Program-made: the position numbers and the translations under genes | Shown here: positions 46,118 through 55,000 of the stretch, piece by piece | Numbering within the stretch: the stretch's first letter is position 1 | Layout of the letters: the number at the start of each line of letters is the position of its first letter | Source of the DNA: CAWCAW01 sp963714125 | Lineage (GTDB): Bacteria > Actinomycetota > Acidimicrobiia > Acidimicrobiales > UBA8190 | DNA length: 64,000 nucleotides | Direction of reading: 5' to 3' | Assembly (NCBI GenBank): GCA_963714125.1 | Contig: OY970234.1 | Location: 3,596,001 to 3,660,000 of the forward strand | The notes under the pieces: model-generated | The model's database searches: none | The model's input: only the letters and a program-made list of their open reading frames with translations | What the model was told of the DNA's origin: nothing

Positions 46118-47427
46118 CAGCTATCGAGTCGCACGAGATCGTCGTAGGTTTCGCGCCGCACCACGACCCGGTCGATCCCGTCGCGCACGAACACAACGGC
46201 TGGCCGCGGCACCTTGTTGTAGTTGGAGGCCATGGAATAGCCGTAGGCGCCGGTGACGGGGGTGACGAGAATGTCGCCCACGGCCAGATCGGCTGGCACA
46301 TGGGCATCGCTCACCACCACATCACCGGACTCGCAATGCTTGCCGGCCACCGTCACCCGCCGCGGACGCGCCGCCGAGGCCGCTCGCGCTAAGAACGCCT
46401 CGTACCCGCTGCCGTAGAGCACGGGCCGGGGATTGTCACTCATGCCACCGTCGACGGAGACATACGTCCGCAGTCCGGCGAGCTCCTTGATCGTTCCCAC
46501 CCGGTAACAGGTCAACGCGGCGCCGGCCACGATGGCCCGGCCCGGTTCGGCCGTCACCTTGACAGTGTCGGGAATCCCGCCCGCCCCACAGGCGGCGCGC
46601 ACGGCTATCGCCCACTGCTCGATGGTGGGGGCCTCATCGCCGGCCACGTAGGCCACACCCAAACCTCCACCCACACAGAGTTCGGAGAGCCCCAGGGCGT
46701 TGAAGAAAGGGGCGAGGGCGGCCACCTCGTCGGCAAAGGACTCCACCCGAAATACCTGGCTGCCGATGTGGGCGTGGATGCCGACCAGGGTCACACCGTC
46801 GACGGCCTCCAGCCGAGCCACCGCTTCGTGGGCGGCTCCTGATGCCAGTCCGAAACCGAACTTGGAGTCGTCTTGGCCGGTGCGGACGAATTCATGGGTG
46901 TGGGCCTCGATCCCCGGCGTCACCCGCACCATGACCTCGACGGGCCTTGGGCGTGGCGACGAGCCGATGAGGACGCGCAGTCGCTCAATTTCGTCGAAGG
47001 AATCGACGACGATGCGGCCCACACCGAACTCCAAGGCGGCCGCCAGTTCGCCCTCGGACTTGTTGTTCCCATGGAGCACGAGGCGCTGCGGAGGCACACC
47101 GGCGGCCAGCGCCACATGCATCTCGCCACCGGTCGACACGTCGAGGCACATGCCTTCCTCGTGCGCCAGACGAGCCATGGCCAGACACAAAAATGCCTTG
47201 GTGGCATACGCCACACCGTCGCCCCAGGCCGATCGCGCCTGGCGACAACGCTCGCGCAAGTGGGCTTCGTCGTAGACGAACAGTGGTGTGCCATGGCGCT
47301 CAGCCAGCTCGCCGACATCAACCCCGCCCAGCGAAAGGTGCCCGTCCGCACCGATGCGGGCAGTATCGGGCAAAAGAGAGAGGCTGATGGGACCTGGGCC
47401 AGGTTCGTTGTCAGCCCGGGCCCCCAC
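46117..47427 (-). CDS. lysA: Diaminopimelate decarboxylase
   Basis: A 436-residue PLP enzyme making lysine from meso-diaminopimelate. Landmarks: GTPLFVYDEAHLRERC, the PLP lysine in VAYATKAFL, HGNNKSEGEL, IHAHIGSQVF, LCVGGGLG, TAEPGRAIV and a C-terminal GKHCESGDVV motif with the partner-site Cys. The frame stays open back to 47598 but there only mirrors the tRNA-Arg gene (the spurious APPAGLEPA-type translation), so tandem GTGs at 47430/47427 are taken as start; neither has a clear ribosome site. In mycobacteria lysA directly precedes hom; here about 14 kb separates them. Confidence 0.93.
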   Translation of the reverse strand: MGARADNEPGPGPISLSLLPDTARIGADGHLSLGGVDVGELAERHGTPLFVYDEAHLRERCRQARSAWGDGVAYATKAFLCLAMARLAHEEGMCLDVSTGGEMHVALAAGVPPQRLVLHGNNKSEGELAAALEFGVGRIVVDSFDEIERLRVLIGSSPRPRPVEVMVRVTPGIEAHTHEFVRTGQDDSKFGFGLASGAAHEAVARLEAVDGVTLVGIHAHIGSQVFRVESFADEVAALAPFFNALGLSELCVGGGLGVAYVAGDEAPTIEQWAIAVRAACGAGGIPDTVKVTAEPGRAIVAGAALTCYRVGTIKELAGLRTYVSVDGGMSDNPRPVLYGSGYEAFLARAASAARPRRVTVAGKHCESGDVVVSDAHVPADLAVGDILVTPVTGAYGYSMASNYNKVPRPAVVFVRDGIDRVVVRRETYDDLVRLDS

Positions 47428-47522
47428 CACGACGAGAATAGAGGTCGTCGCACTACAGTACGGACGGCACGGTGTCACCCGGCAGGTTGGTGTGGGTGCC
47501 GTGCGGTCGGAGCCAACAACCC

Positions 47523-47597
<75 letters not shown>

Positions 47598-47701
47598 TTT
47601 AAAGTCCTGTTCACAACCTATTTTCCACGGTCATATCGTGGCGCCGGTTCCTGTCGCAGCGAAGATGGCGACGGGGATAACGCGACCCCCAAAGGATCCT
47701 G

Positions 47702-48643
47702 ATGGCGAACTCGAGGTGGTCTAATCCCCCGGTGAAGAGTGCCGCTTTGCCGCGCCACCGCATCTCACCACGCAAGCTCCTGGCCCGACACATCGTGGGC
47801 TCGGGACTCGAGCTCGGACCCGGCCATCACCCGTTTGCTCTGTCTTTGCCGGGGGTCCGGGTCAGTTTCGTGGACCGATGGACACCAGAGGAAGGCAAGG
47901 AGCTCTTCCCGCAGATGGGGCCCTACGCCGCCCAACTTGACGTGGTGGCCGACTTCAACACCGATCGGCTCGATCCCATCGCCGACGCCAGTCAGGACTT
48001 CGTCATCGCCAGTCATGTGCTCGAGCATCTGGCCGAGCCATTGGGGTTCGTGGCTGAGATCCACCGCGTGTTACGCCCCGGTGGGGTGGCCCTCCTGCTG
48101 CTCCCCGACCGTCATCGCACCCGAGACGAGAACCGGGCCCCGACTCCTCTTGACCACCTGGTGACCGAATACCGCGCCGGCGTGCGCGAAGCCAGTGAGG
48201 CGCATCTGGTCGAGTTCCTCCACTCCCGGGGTCAGCCCTTGCCGACGGCTCCCGACGAGCGCCGTCATACCTTGGACCGCTACCGACGGCAGTCGGTGCA
48301 CTTGCATTGCTGGGACGCCGACGAGTTCACCCAGGTGATCTTGTGGGGTATTGAACACCTCGACGAGCAGTGGGAGTTCGTCGACGGGTGCCTTCCCTTC
48401 GACGGAGTGCCGCCGGCCGATATCGAGTTCGGCTACGTGCTGCGCCGTTCCGCGGTGGAGATGGAGGGCGAAGCCAGGAGCCGGCGCTTCGCGGCAGCGT
48501 GGTCGGCGTGGGTCGAAGCCCAATCAAGCATGTTGCCGGCCACCAATGGGATCGACTTTGCCGTGCGCGTCTACCGCCAGGCACGCCATGGCGTGTACCG
48601 CCAGATCCATCGACGCCGTCACCCCTCTCGCCAAGGACGCTGA
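47702..48643 (+). CDS. Class I SAM-dependent methyltransferase (type 11)
   Basis: A 313-residue protein with the methyltransferase core: GSGLELGPGHHPFAL (SAM site), FVDRWTPEEG, DFVIASHVLEHLAEP and EIHRVLRPGGVALLLLPD. The C-terminal part is Arg-rich and includes YRRQSVHLHCWDADEFTQ. The acceptor is unknown; proximity to glycan genes suggests sugar or lipid-glycan methylation. Confidence 0.8.
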   Translation: MANSRWSNPPVKSAALPRHRISPRKLLARHIVGSGLELGPGHHPFALSLPGVRVSFVDRWTPEEGKELFPQMGPYAAQLDVVADFNTDRLDPIADASQDFVIASHVLEHLAEPLGFVAEIHRVLRPGGVALLLLPDRHRTRDENRAPTPLDHLVTEYRAGVREASEAHLVEFLHSRGQPLPTAPDERRHTLDRYRRQSVHLHCWDADEFTQVILWGIEHLDEQWEFVDGCLPFDGVPPADIEFGYVLRRSAVEMEGEARSRRFAAAWSAWVEAQSSMLPATNGIDFAVRVYRQARHGVYRQIHRRRHPSRQGR

Positions 48644-48651
48644 CTCCCGCG

Positions 48652-50937
48652 TCATCTCGGCGCTCGGCGGCGTCGCCACGCGCCGAAGAACACCACCACC
48701 ACGATGGCGCCCACGGTGCCGATGGCAACATCGATGCCGTCCGAAAACAGCGTCGGGCGGTAATGGAAGACGACCACGTGATCACCGGCCGGCACTCGCG
48801 TCTCGAGCATCGTCTTCTTGGCCCACGACTTGGTGAGAAGTGTTTGGCCGTCCATGGTGGCGCTCCAACCCGGTACCGCACTCAGCCGCAGCCGCAGCAC
48901 CACAGGCGTGGTGGTGTCGACGGTGATGCGCCACGTGGCGGGGTCGGGTTGGTCCACCACCACCGGCTCACCGGTCGCCTGCAGAGGTATGTTCATGCCT
49001 TGCGGCGGCGCGCTGAGCAGCGTGGCGCTGGCTGAACCGGGAATCCGATACAGCCCCTCGCCGTCGATATGAACCCCGGCTATGGACCCCGGTGGCCCGG
49101 GAACCCCGGGCGCCTCAAGCACGAATTGCACACCGTAGATACGCGCCTCGGCCACCGAGGTGATGCGGGCACAGAAGATGCCGAACTTGGCTTGGTACTC
49201 CGGCGTCTCTTGATTGCCGATGGCCAGCAAGGATCGGTAATAGCTCTCGGGCAGGATGGGGTCGTACACCGCCAGTTCCCTGATGCCATAGGCGATGTTG
49301 TCGTTGGGCCGAATGCCGACTTCTGCTTTGGTCGGTGACTGCGTGGTGAGTTGGTGCGTGCACGAGCCGAAGCCGACCAGGCCGCCGCCGGTGGCGTATT
49401 GCAGCGACTCGGTGCCGCCGGTCTGAGGGAAGTACCCCGACGACACCGACCAGAACGAGATGCCGGGCACCAGCAGCACAACCGTCTCCATGATCAGCAG
49501 CACTGCGCCCAGACGCAGCCCGACGGCCTGCACAGCGCCATTGGACCAGCGCGCCAGAAGGTGCGGCCGTTGCATCACGGCCACAACGGCCAAACCGACC
49601 ACGACCTGGATGGCGGGGACGATCAACAACGTCTCGTGGCCCGGCACCACCTTCCACACCCCGGTCACGGATCCGATCGCCATCAACGCCACCACCGCTC
49701 CGGCCACACCGAGGGCGCCGGCGGCCCATGTCCGCACGACCGCGGCGCCTGGCCCCTTACGAAGCCGCGTCAACTCGTCAAGACCAACGGCCGCCAGTAC
49801 GGCCAGAGCCATGGCGAGCACCATGGCGCCACGGTTCCACCCGACGGTTCGACCGCCAGGCACCGACCCCAGGGCGCGGTCGAAGGGGCCCACAAAGGTG
49901 AACAGCCCCATGAGCGCGGCCACCGCCACCACGGCCGCTACGGCCGGGCGTCGCCAGGCAGCGCGGATACCCACCACGGCCAGGACCACGGTGATGACGC
50001 CGACATAGGAGACGGTCCGATACCCCGCTCCTTGCACGCCGGCCGCGATCAGGTTGGTCAGGTGCGAAAACGGAAACGCCGAATTGCCCCCGCCCCCGCG
50101 GCGCGCCGAGTCCCCCACCGTTTGCAACCCGGGAAGCAGCAAAGGAGCGCTCAGACCAAGGCCGCACACGCCGGCGATCACCAGGCGTCGCAGCGGTGCG
50201 GCGATGGGCCGCAGCCCGGCGAGGATGCGCATACGCAGGTGCAACGCCACGAACACCACGAGGGCTATCGCCAAGATGATCAGGCTCTCGGGATGGCCCC
50301 CGTAGACGGCGAAGGCGGTGCTCACCGCAAACAACAACGTGGCGCGTACCGGTTGCTTGCCGCGGATGAGGAGAATGGTGGCGGCAAAGATCCACCCCGA
50401 CCACGCCATGACCCCGACGATGGACCATCCGGCGTAGATCACGATGGGGCCGCTGAGCTCGAACACGGTGCCGCCGAAGGCAGCCGCCAACGGTCGCAGT
50501 CCCATGACGCGGCACAAGACGTAGACGCCGGTTCCGGCGATAAGGAGCTTGGCCATGACGATGACCGTGTACGTCAGGTGGACCGGGAAGAGGTAGCTCA
50601 GCATGTTGGGGAGGCTGAACACCGCCGACTGCCAGTTGAACGCCAACGGTGTGCCCAAGACGTTGTACGGATTCCACAGCGGAAGCTGCCCTTGGTGCAC
50701 CTGGTGCCACGCCAAGTACGACCACGGCACGAACTGCTCGATCTGGTCAGCAGGAAAGGTGCTGTGGATGTGCACGGCGGGATTGGCGGTCAACCCGTAC
50801 TGCGACAACAGGTCGAACGGACCGAGTGACACGCCCGGTCGCAAGGCGCGCGCCAGGACCACCACGCCGGCGATGACTGTCCACGCCAAGCCGACGAAAT
50901 CGGATCGGCGCCTTCGAACTACCCCCCCACGCTCCAA
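48652..50937 (-). CDS. Large polytopic membrane protein, YfhO-like (GT-C type)
   Basis: A 761-residue protein with about a dozen hydrophobic segments and a C-terminal extracytoplasmic beta-rich domain (VVLRLRLSAVPGWSATMDGQ...VPAGDHVVVFHYRP) typical of YfhO-like proteins. The first loop contains WSYLAWHQVHQGQLPLWNP, a common feature of these GT-C-fold proteins. YfhO members are implicated in glycosylating envelope polymers with lipid-linked sugars. Starts at TTG 50937 (uncertain). Confidence 0.8.
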   Translation of the reverse strand: MERGGVVRRRRSDFVGLAWTVIAGVVVLARALRPGVSLGPFDLLSQYGLTANPAVHIHSTFPADQIEQFVPWSYLAWHQVHQGQLPLWNPYNVLGTPLAFNWQSAVFSLPNMLSYLFPVHLTYTVIVMAKLLIAGTGVYVLCRVMGLRPLAAAFGGTVFELSGPIVIYAGWSIVGVMAWSGWIFAATILLIRGKQPVRATLLFAVSTAFAVYGGHPESLIILAIALVVFVALHLRMRILAGLRPIAAPLRRLVIAGVCGLGLSAPLLLPGLQTVGDSARRGGGGNSAFPFSHLTNLIAAGVQGAGYRTVSYVGVITVVLAVVGIRAAWRRPAVAAVVAVAALMGLFTFVGPFDRALGSVPGGRTVGWNRGAMVLAMALAVLAAVGLDELTRLRKGPGAAVVRTWAAGALGVAGAVVALMAIGSVTGVWKVVPGHETLLIVPAIQVVVGLAVVAVMQRPHLLARWSNGAVQAVGLRLGAVLLIMETVVLLVPGISFWSVSSGYFPQTGGTESLQYATGGGLVGFGSCTHQLTTQSPTKAEVGIRPNDNIAYGIRELAVYDPILPESYYRSLLAIGNQETPEYQAKFGIFCARITSVAEARIYGVQFVLEAPGVPGPPGSIAGVHIDGEGLYRIPGSASATLLSAPPQGMNIPLQATGEPVVVDQPDPATWRITVDTTTPVVLRLRLSAVPGWSATMDGQTLLTKSWAKKTMLETRVPAGDHVVVFHYRPTLFSDGIDVAIGTVGAIVVVVFFGAWRRRRAPR

Positions 50938-51075
50938 CGCGGCGACCCTACGACGGATCGAGATGCATGGCGGAGACGACGTGTGTCACGAGGACCACGG
51001 TAGCCGTCGAGTGCATCAATCAGTGGGTACCAGCGTGCTGACCACCGGCGCCGCGCTAGCAGCGCCGAGGTACTT

Positions 51076-52179
51076 TCAGTACGCCAGGACGTTGTCGGCG
51101 GTGGAGGCCAGCAGCGTGATGCCGGTGGCTACGACCTGGGGCGGGTAAACCGACAATCGATTACCCACACCAGCCTGGCCGAAGACGTTGTTGCCCCACG
51201 CCAAGACCTGGCCCGATTTCGTGATGGCATAAGACGTGGAGCCACCCGCCACGACATAAGCGATGGAATACGAGTCCAGAACGGTGGCGTAGACGGGAGT
51301 CGGCTCGTTGGTGGTGTTCCCGTCGCCGAGCTGGCGGTAGTGGTCGTTGCCCCATGCCGCCACGGCGCCCGTGTTCAAAAGGGCCAGCTGTTGTCCGTCG
51401 CTACGGTCGTCGCCCCCGGCGTAGATCTGCACGGCGTGGGTGTCGGCGGGGAGCAATACCTTCACCGGTGTGGTCGATGAGGTGAAGGTGCCGTCGCCGA
51501 GCTGCCCGTACTCATTGTTACCCCAGTCCCATACCGACCCGTCGCTCAACAGCGCAGTGTCGACGCCGCGCCCGGCGCTGATCGCCGTGGCCCGCAGGGG
51601 CAGCGTCACCAACGTGGGGCCCCGGCCCGTCGAACTCTTGCCGCAGGCGTAAACGCCCCCGGTCGTGCTGAGCCAGATGGTGTTGCCGGCCGCCGCCGCC
51701 ACCGACATGACGGGCGGGAGACCGGTGACGGCCCGGGGAACGCTGTTGGATCCGGCCCCACAATCGGCGCCTTGAGCACCCCAGCTGTAACCGACGCCAT
51801 CCGAGTCGATGGCGAATCCACGCTGGTTGCTCTCGGCGATGGCGGTGATCCTGGTGCCGGCCGAGAAGTCGACTTCCACGGGAGTGGCGGCAAAGCGCTC
51901 GTCGCTGCCGTTGCCGAGCTGGCCCGCATTCCCATTGCCCCAGGCCATCACTTCCCCGTCGGACAGCAAGGCGTAGGAGGCGGTATTGCCGGCGGAGAGC
52001 GCCACCACGTCCGTAAGCCCCGCTACGGCCACGGGGCGCGACTGGCGGTTCGTCACCGTGCCAGCGGGACCGCGGTAGAGACCCCACCGGTAGGCCGTGG
52101 TGCCGGCGGCCGATGTGGTCGTAGACAAAAACGCGAGCAACAAAGCTGCCACGGCGACGACGAAGACTCCCCTCTTCAT
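51076..52179 (-). CDS. Secreted RCC1-repeat beta-propeller protein
   Basis: A 367-residue protein with a signal peptide (about 1-24, ending TSAAG) and roughly six to seven RCC1-type blades, recognised by recurring VMAWGNGNAGQLGNGS, VWDWGNNEYGQLGDG, VAAWGNDHYRQLGDG and VLAWGNNVFGQAGVG. Bacterial extracellular RCC1 propellers usually mediate binding. Sits between two large membrane proteins on the same strand. Confidence 0.85.
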   Translation of the reverse strand: MKRGVFVVAVAALLLAFLSTTTSAAGTTAYRWGLYRGPAGTVTNRQSRPVAVAGLTDVVALSAGNTASYALLSDGEVMAWGNGNAGQLGNGSDERFAATPVEVDFSAGTRITAIAESNQRGFAIDSDGVGYSWGAQGADCGAGSNSVPRAVTGLPPVMSVAAAAGNTIWLSTTGGVYACGKSSTGRGPTLVTLPLRATAISAGRGVDTALLSDGSVWDWGNNEYGQLGDGTFTSSTTPVKVLLPADTHAVQIYAGGDDRSDGQQLALLNTGAVAAWGNDHYRQLGDGNTTNEPTPVYATVLDSYSIAYVVAGGSTSYAITKSGQVLAWGNNVFGQAGVGNRLSVYPPQVVATGITLLASTADNVLAY

Positions 52180-52206
52180 GGTCTCATCATGGTCGGCCCC
52201 GACGAC

Positions 52207-54366
52207 TCACGGCTTCCCCAAATCTGACGAATGGGCGCCCCGGGCCCGCATGGCGATCCACAAAACGCCGAGGAGCGCCACCACGGCCAGCACCCACAGC
52301 TCAGGGTAGAGCCCGAAACCGCCATAACGGAACACCACGTGGTGGCGGCCGGGGGACACGGTGACCGCCACCAGGGCCGGGGCGAGCATCTCGGTGGCGA
52401 CCGGGTGTCCATCCACCGTCGCCTTCCAGCCCGGGTCGAACGAGGCGCTCAGCACGACGGCGCAGCGCCGATGAGCCACCACCGTGGCATTCACCTCACC
52501 TTGAGCCAGGTCGTCGCGCTCGGCCACAACGGTTCCGGCCGCACCGGTCACCGCGGACCGGTGCGTCACCGTCAGGGGGGCCGGCGCCGCGCCGGCGTAG
52601 GCCACGGCGAGATACCGGCCCGCCTCGGGCGCCCGAGAGCGCAGATACGCCACGCTGCGGCTGCCGACGTCGGTGCGATCGGCGTGCAGTACCCCTACCG
52701 TGTCGACCAGTCGCACATAACCGGACCCGGGCAGCACCCACAATCGATAAGGCCCGACACCCATCACCAGACGAGCCGGAACCGGTGACGGTTGGCCGGC
52801 GGGAAGGATCATGTAGTGCACCCCGAAGAGCGCGAAGTCTCCGGGGTTGGATTGGTCGAAGTAGAACTCGGGGTCGGTCATGAGTGACGCCGTGCGCAAG
52901 GTGTAACCGACTTCATCGACGTCTTTGCTCTCGAGGTACTTGAAGACGGGAACGGCACCGACGCCGAAGTACTCGCCCCAGTTCGACGGCATGCCGGCGT
53001 AGACACGCCCGCCGCCGTGGCGTTGCACGTAAGCGATGAGCTGATCGAGTTGGCTTCCTTCGACGATGTCACCACCCTGTTGCGCCGTGATGGCGTCGGC
53101 ATTGGCCGCCGCGTAGGTCCCCATCTGCGTCCACGCCGGCCACAGCACCACCACGGCGGCGACGACACCGAACACGCTCGTCAGGGCAGGGACGCTCCCG
53201 GCCGTCGTCCCCGGCACCACACGCGCTCGCCACCGTTGCAGCCCCGATGCCGCCACGCCGACGACGGCCAGCGCCCCTATGCCGGCCAGATACAGGCCAG
53301 CCAGTTGGGCGCCCATCATGAAGCGCCGCATGAACAGGTCCTTGCTTGCGGGCAACAGCACGGTGAGCTCGCCAAAGGTGGTGCGCCCGAAGCTCAGGAT
53401 CAGGCTCATGACCCACACCGCCAAGACGGCCCGGCCCTTGGGGTCGACGCGCCATCGGACGATGCACGTGACGACACCGGCCGCCACCAACAAGGTGACG
53501 ATCGGGAAGCGGCCGTTGTCGTAGAGGCGCCCCGTGACGAGCCACCACAGCACCTCTTTGGCGCCATACCCGTTCTCCAACGGGGTGCGGGCCAGGATCT
53601 CGTTGGTGGCCGCCCATCGCCCTTCGACGATGAGAGGGACCGTCACCCATGCCGACAGCAGCACGGCCCCGGCGCCGACCACAGCTCCTCTTGTCAGCCG
53701 GCTCATCAGGTCCGAGGGGCACAGCAGCGGGAACACCACCACCGGGATGAGAGCGAGGTAGCCCGTCTCGAAATGCAGGGCCATGGTCAATGCCACCAAC
53801 ACGGCGGCAGGGAGTACGGCGCGACGAGACCTCATGGCCCGCCACGTGAATGCCCACGCCAAGGGCAGGGTCCACGACGCCCACAGCTGGGCCCATACGC
53901 CGTAGCCGATCCACAGGTAGGCCTTGGGCTCGTAGCCGACGCCCGGGACGCTGGCGAGCAACGGTGAGCACAGGGCCGCCACTGCGGACGGCCAGCGACC
54001 CAGACCGAAAAGCCGGGCCGCGATGTAGACACACAAAGGCCACAGGACGAGCAAAAGGTACAGGGTCCATCGAAACGAATTGTCGGCCCCGATGATCGTC
54101 CCCAGCGCGCCGGCCAGCATGGCGGGAAGGCTCTGGTAGTGCAGGAACTGAGGCGAACCCAGGCCGAGGTACGGGAACCAACTCGTCAGGGGAAGGTGCC
54201 CGGCATCGAACAGCGTGGTGGCGAAGCGCACCATCTGCTCGTGCATGGAGCTGTCATCGAGATACGGCACGGCGGTGAGCTCGGGGCGCCATTGCCAGCA
54301 ACCCCACACGGCCGCCGCCGCGGTGAGGAACCAAGGCCCGAGTCGTGCCGTGCGCTCCTCAGTCAC
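52207..54366 (-). CDS. Large polytopic membrane protein (GT-C / PTPS-related type)
   Basis: A 719-residue protein with about ten membrane helices and a C-terminal extracytoplasmic domain ending in ASFDPGWKATVDGHPV...SPGRHHVVFRYGG, the same closing motif pattern as in the 48652-50937 protein. The N-terminal loop YLDDSSMHEQMVRFA and SWFPYLGLGSPQFLHYQSLP resemble '6-pyruvoyl-tetrahydropterin synthase-related' membrane proteins. GTG 54366 overlaps the lipoprotein gene by 8 bases; longer starts only shadow it. Probably acts in glycan transfer. Confidence 0.75.
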   Translation of the reverse strand: MTEERTARLGPWFLTAAAAVWGCWQWRPELTAVPYLDDSSMHEQMVRFATTLFDAGHLPLTSWFPYLGLGSPQFLHYQSLPAMLAGALGTIIGADNSFRWTLYLLLVLWPLCVYIAARLFGLGRWPSAVAALCSPLLASVPGVGYEPKAYLWIGYGVWAQLWASWTLPLAWAFTWRAMRSRRAVLPAAVLVALTMALHFETGYLALIPVVVFPLLCPSDLMSRLTRGAVVGAGAVLLSAWVTVPLIVEGRWAATNEILARTPLENGYGAKEVLWWLVTGRLYDNGRFPIVTLLVAAGVVTCIVRWRVDPKGRAVLAVWVMSLILSFGRTTFGELTVLLPASKDLFMRRFMMGAQLAGLYLAGIGALAVVGVAASGLQRWRARVVPGTTAGSVPALTSVFGVVAAVVVLWPAWTQMGTYAAANADAITAQQGGDIVEGSQLDQLIAYVQRHGGGRVYAGMPSNWGEYFGVGAVPVFKYLESKDVDEVGYTLRTASLMTDPEFYFDQSNPGDFALFGVHYMILPAGQPSPVPARLVMGVGPYRLWVLPGSGYVRLVDTVGVLHADRTDVGSRSVAYLRSRAPEAGRYLAVAYAGAAPAPLTVTHRSAVTGAAGTVVAERDDLAQGEVNATVVAHRRCAVVLSASFDPGWKATVDGHPVATEMLAPALVAVTVSPGRHHVVFRYGGFGLYPELWVLAVVALLGVLWIAMRARGAHSSDLGKP

Positions 54367-54862
54367 CGGCTTTCTGAGCGTTGTGGCGGGCCTTGGGGTG
54401 CTTGGTCTTCTTCGCCGTCTTGGTCTTTTTGGCCTTGGTCGTCTTCTTGGCCTTGGTGGTCTTCTTGGCGTGGTGCTTCTTGGACTTCGACGTGGTGGCC
54501 GATCCCGTGTTCCCGGTATCGCCGGTATCCCCCGTGTCGCCGGTATCTCCCGTGTCGCCCGTATCACCGGTGTCCCCGGTGTCACCGGTATCGCCCGTGT
54601 TCCCGGAGTTTCCGGTGTTCCCCGAATCCGCCGACGTGCTGGTGGTAGGACGCGTGGGCGTGGTGTGGTGATGACCGGGGCCGACGGCCGCGGGTGACCC
54701 GGAGCAGCCTGCCGCCGTCAGACTCAAGAGGAGAACCAGCGCCCCGCCGGCCAAACCCGTGGCGCGCGCCGGTTTCGATCCGAAGACCGTGGTGATGCCG
54801 GCGTTGGAGCCGACCGTTGCCGATGCCCTCGGCGCTCGCCTTATCCGCTTCGTGCGACCCAT
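54359..54862 (-). CDS. Lipoprotein with collagen-like Gly-Asp-Thr tract and Lys-rich tail
   Basis: A 167-residue protein. Basic N-terminus, hydrophobic segment and a lipobox LTAAGC at about residue 52 predict a lipid anchor. A His/Thr/Pro linker leads to a run of G-N-T/G-D-T triplets (about residues 80-117), encoded by 9-base units at 54510-54615. The tail (about 123-167) is an alanine/lysine/threonine repeat (KKTTKAK units) like histone or heparin-binding tails. ATG with a GGTGGG ribosome site. Coupled to the downstream membrane-protein gene. Confidence 0.75.
   Translation of the reverse strand: MGRTKRIRRAPRASATVGSNAGITTVFGSKPARATGLAGGALVLLLSLTAAGCSGSPAAVGPGHHHTTPTRPTTSTSADSGNTGNSGNTGDTGDTGDTGDTGDTGDTGDTGDTGDTGNTGSATTSKSKKHHAKKTTKAKKTTKAKKTKTAKKTKHPKARHNAQKAGD
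54510..54615. repeat. Tandem 9-base units encoding Gly-x-Thr triplets
   Basis: Repeated units of the GTATCGCCG / GTGTCGCCC kind (on the plus strand) with synonymous variation. Such arrays can change length by slippage. A related array occurs at about 43788-43920. Confidence 0.7.
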
Positions 54863-55000
54863 GATCCCACCCTGCGCCCCTCCGCCGCATTCGACCGGGC
54901 TGCGTACCCCACCCGGTCGTGGGACATGCGATCCCTCGCCGCTTCCGTCACGGCGCCCCGCCAGGCGGCCGCGACTCAGCTCAGGATCGCGGTGACGTGG

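Noticed and set aside
49351..50829. A 492-codon plus-strand open frame.
   Set aside because: It is antisense to the YfhO-like gene and its translation is Gln/His/Arg-rich without hydrophobic segments or motifs.
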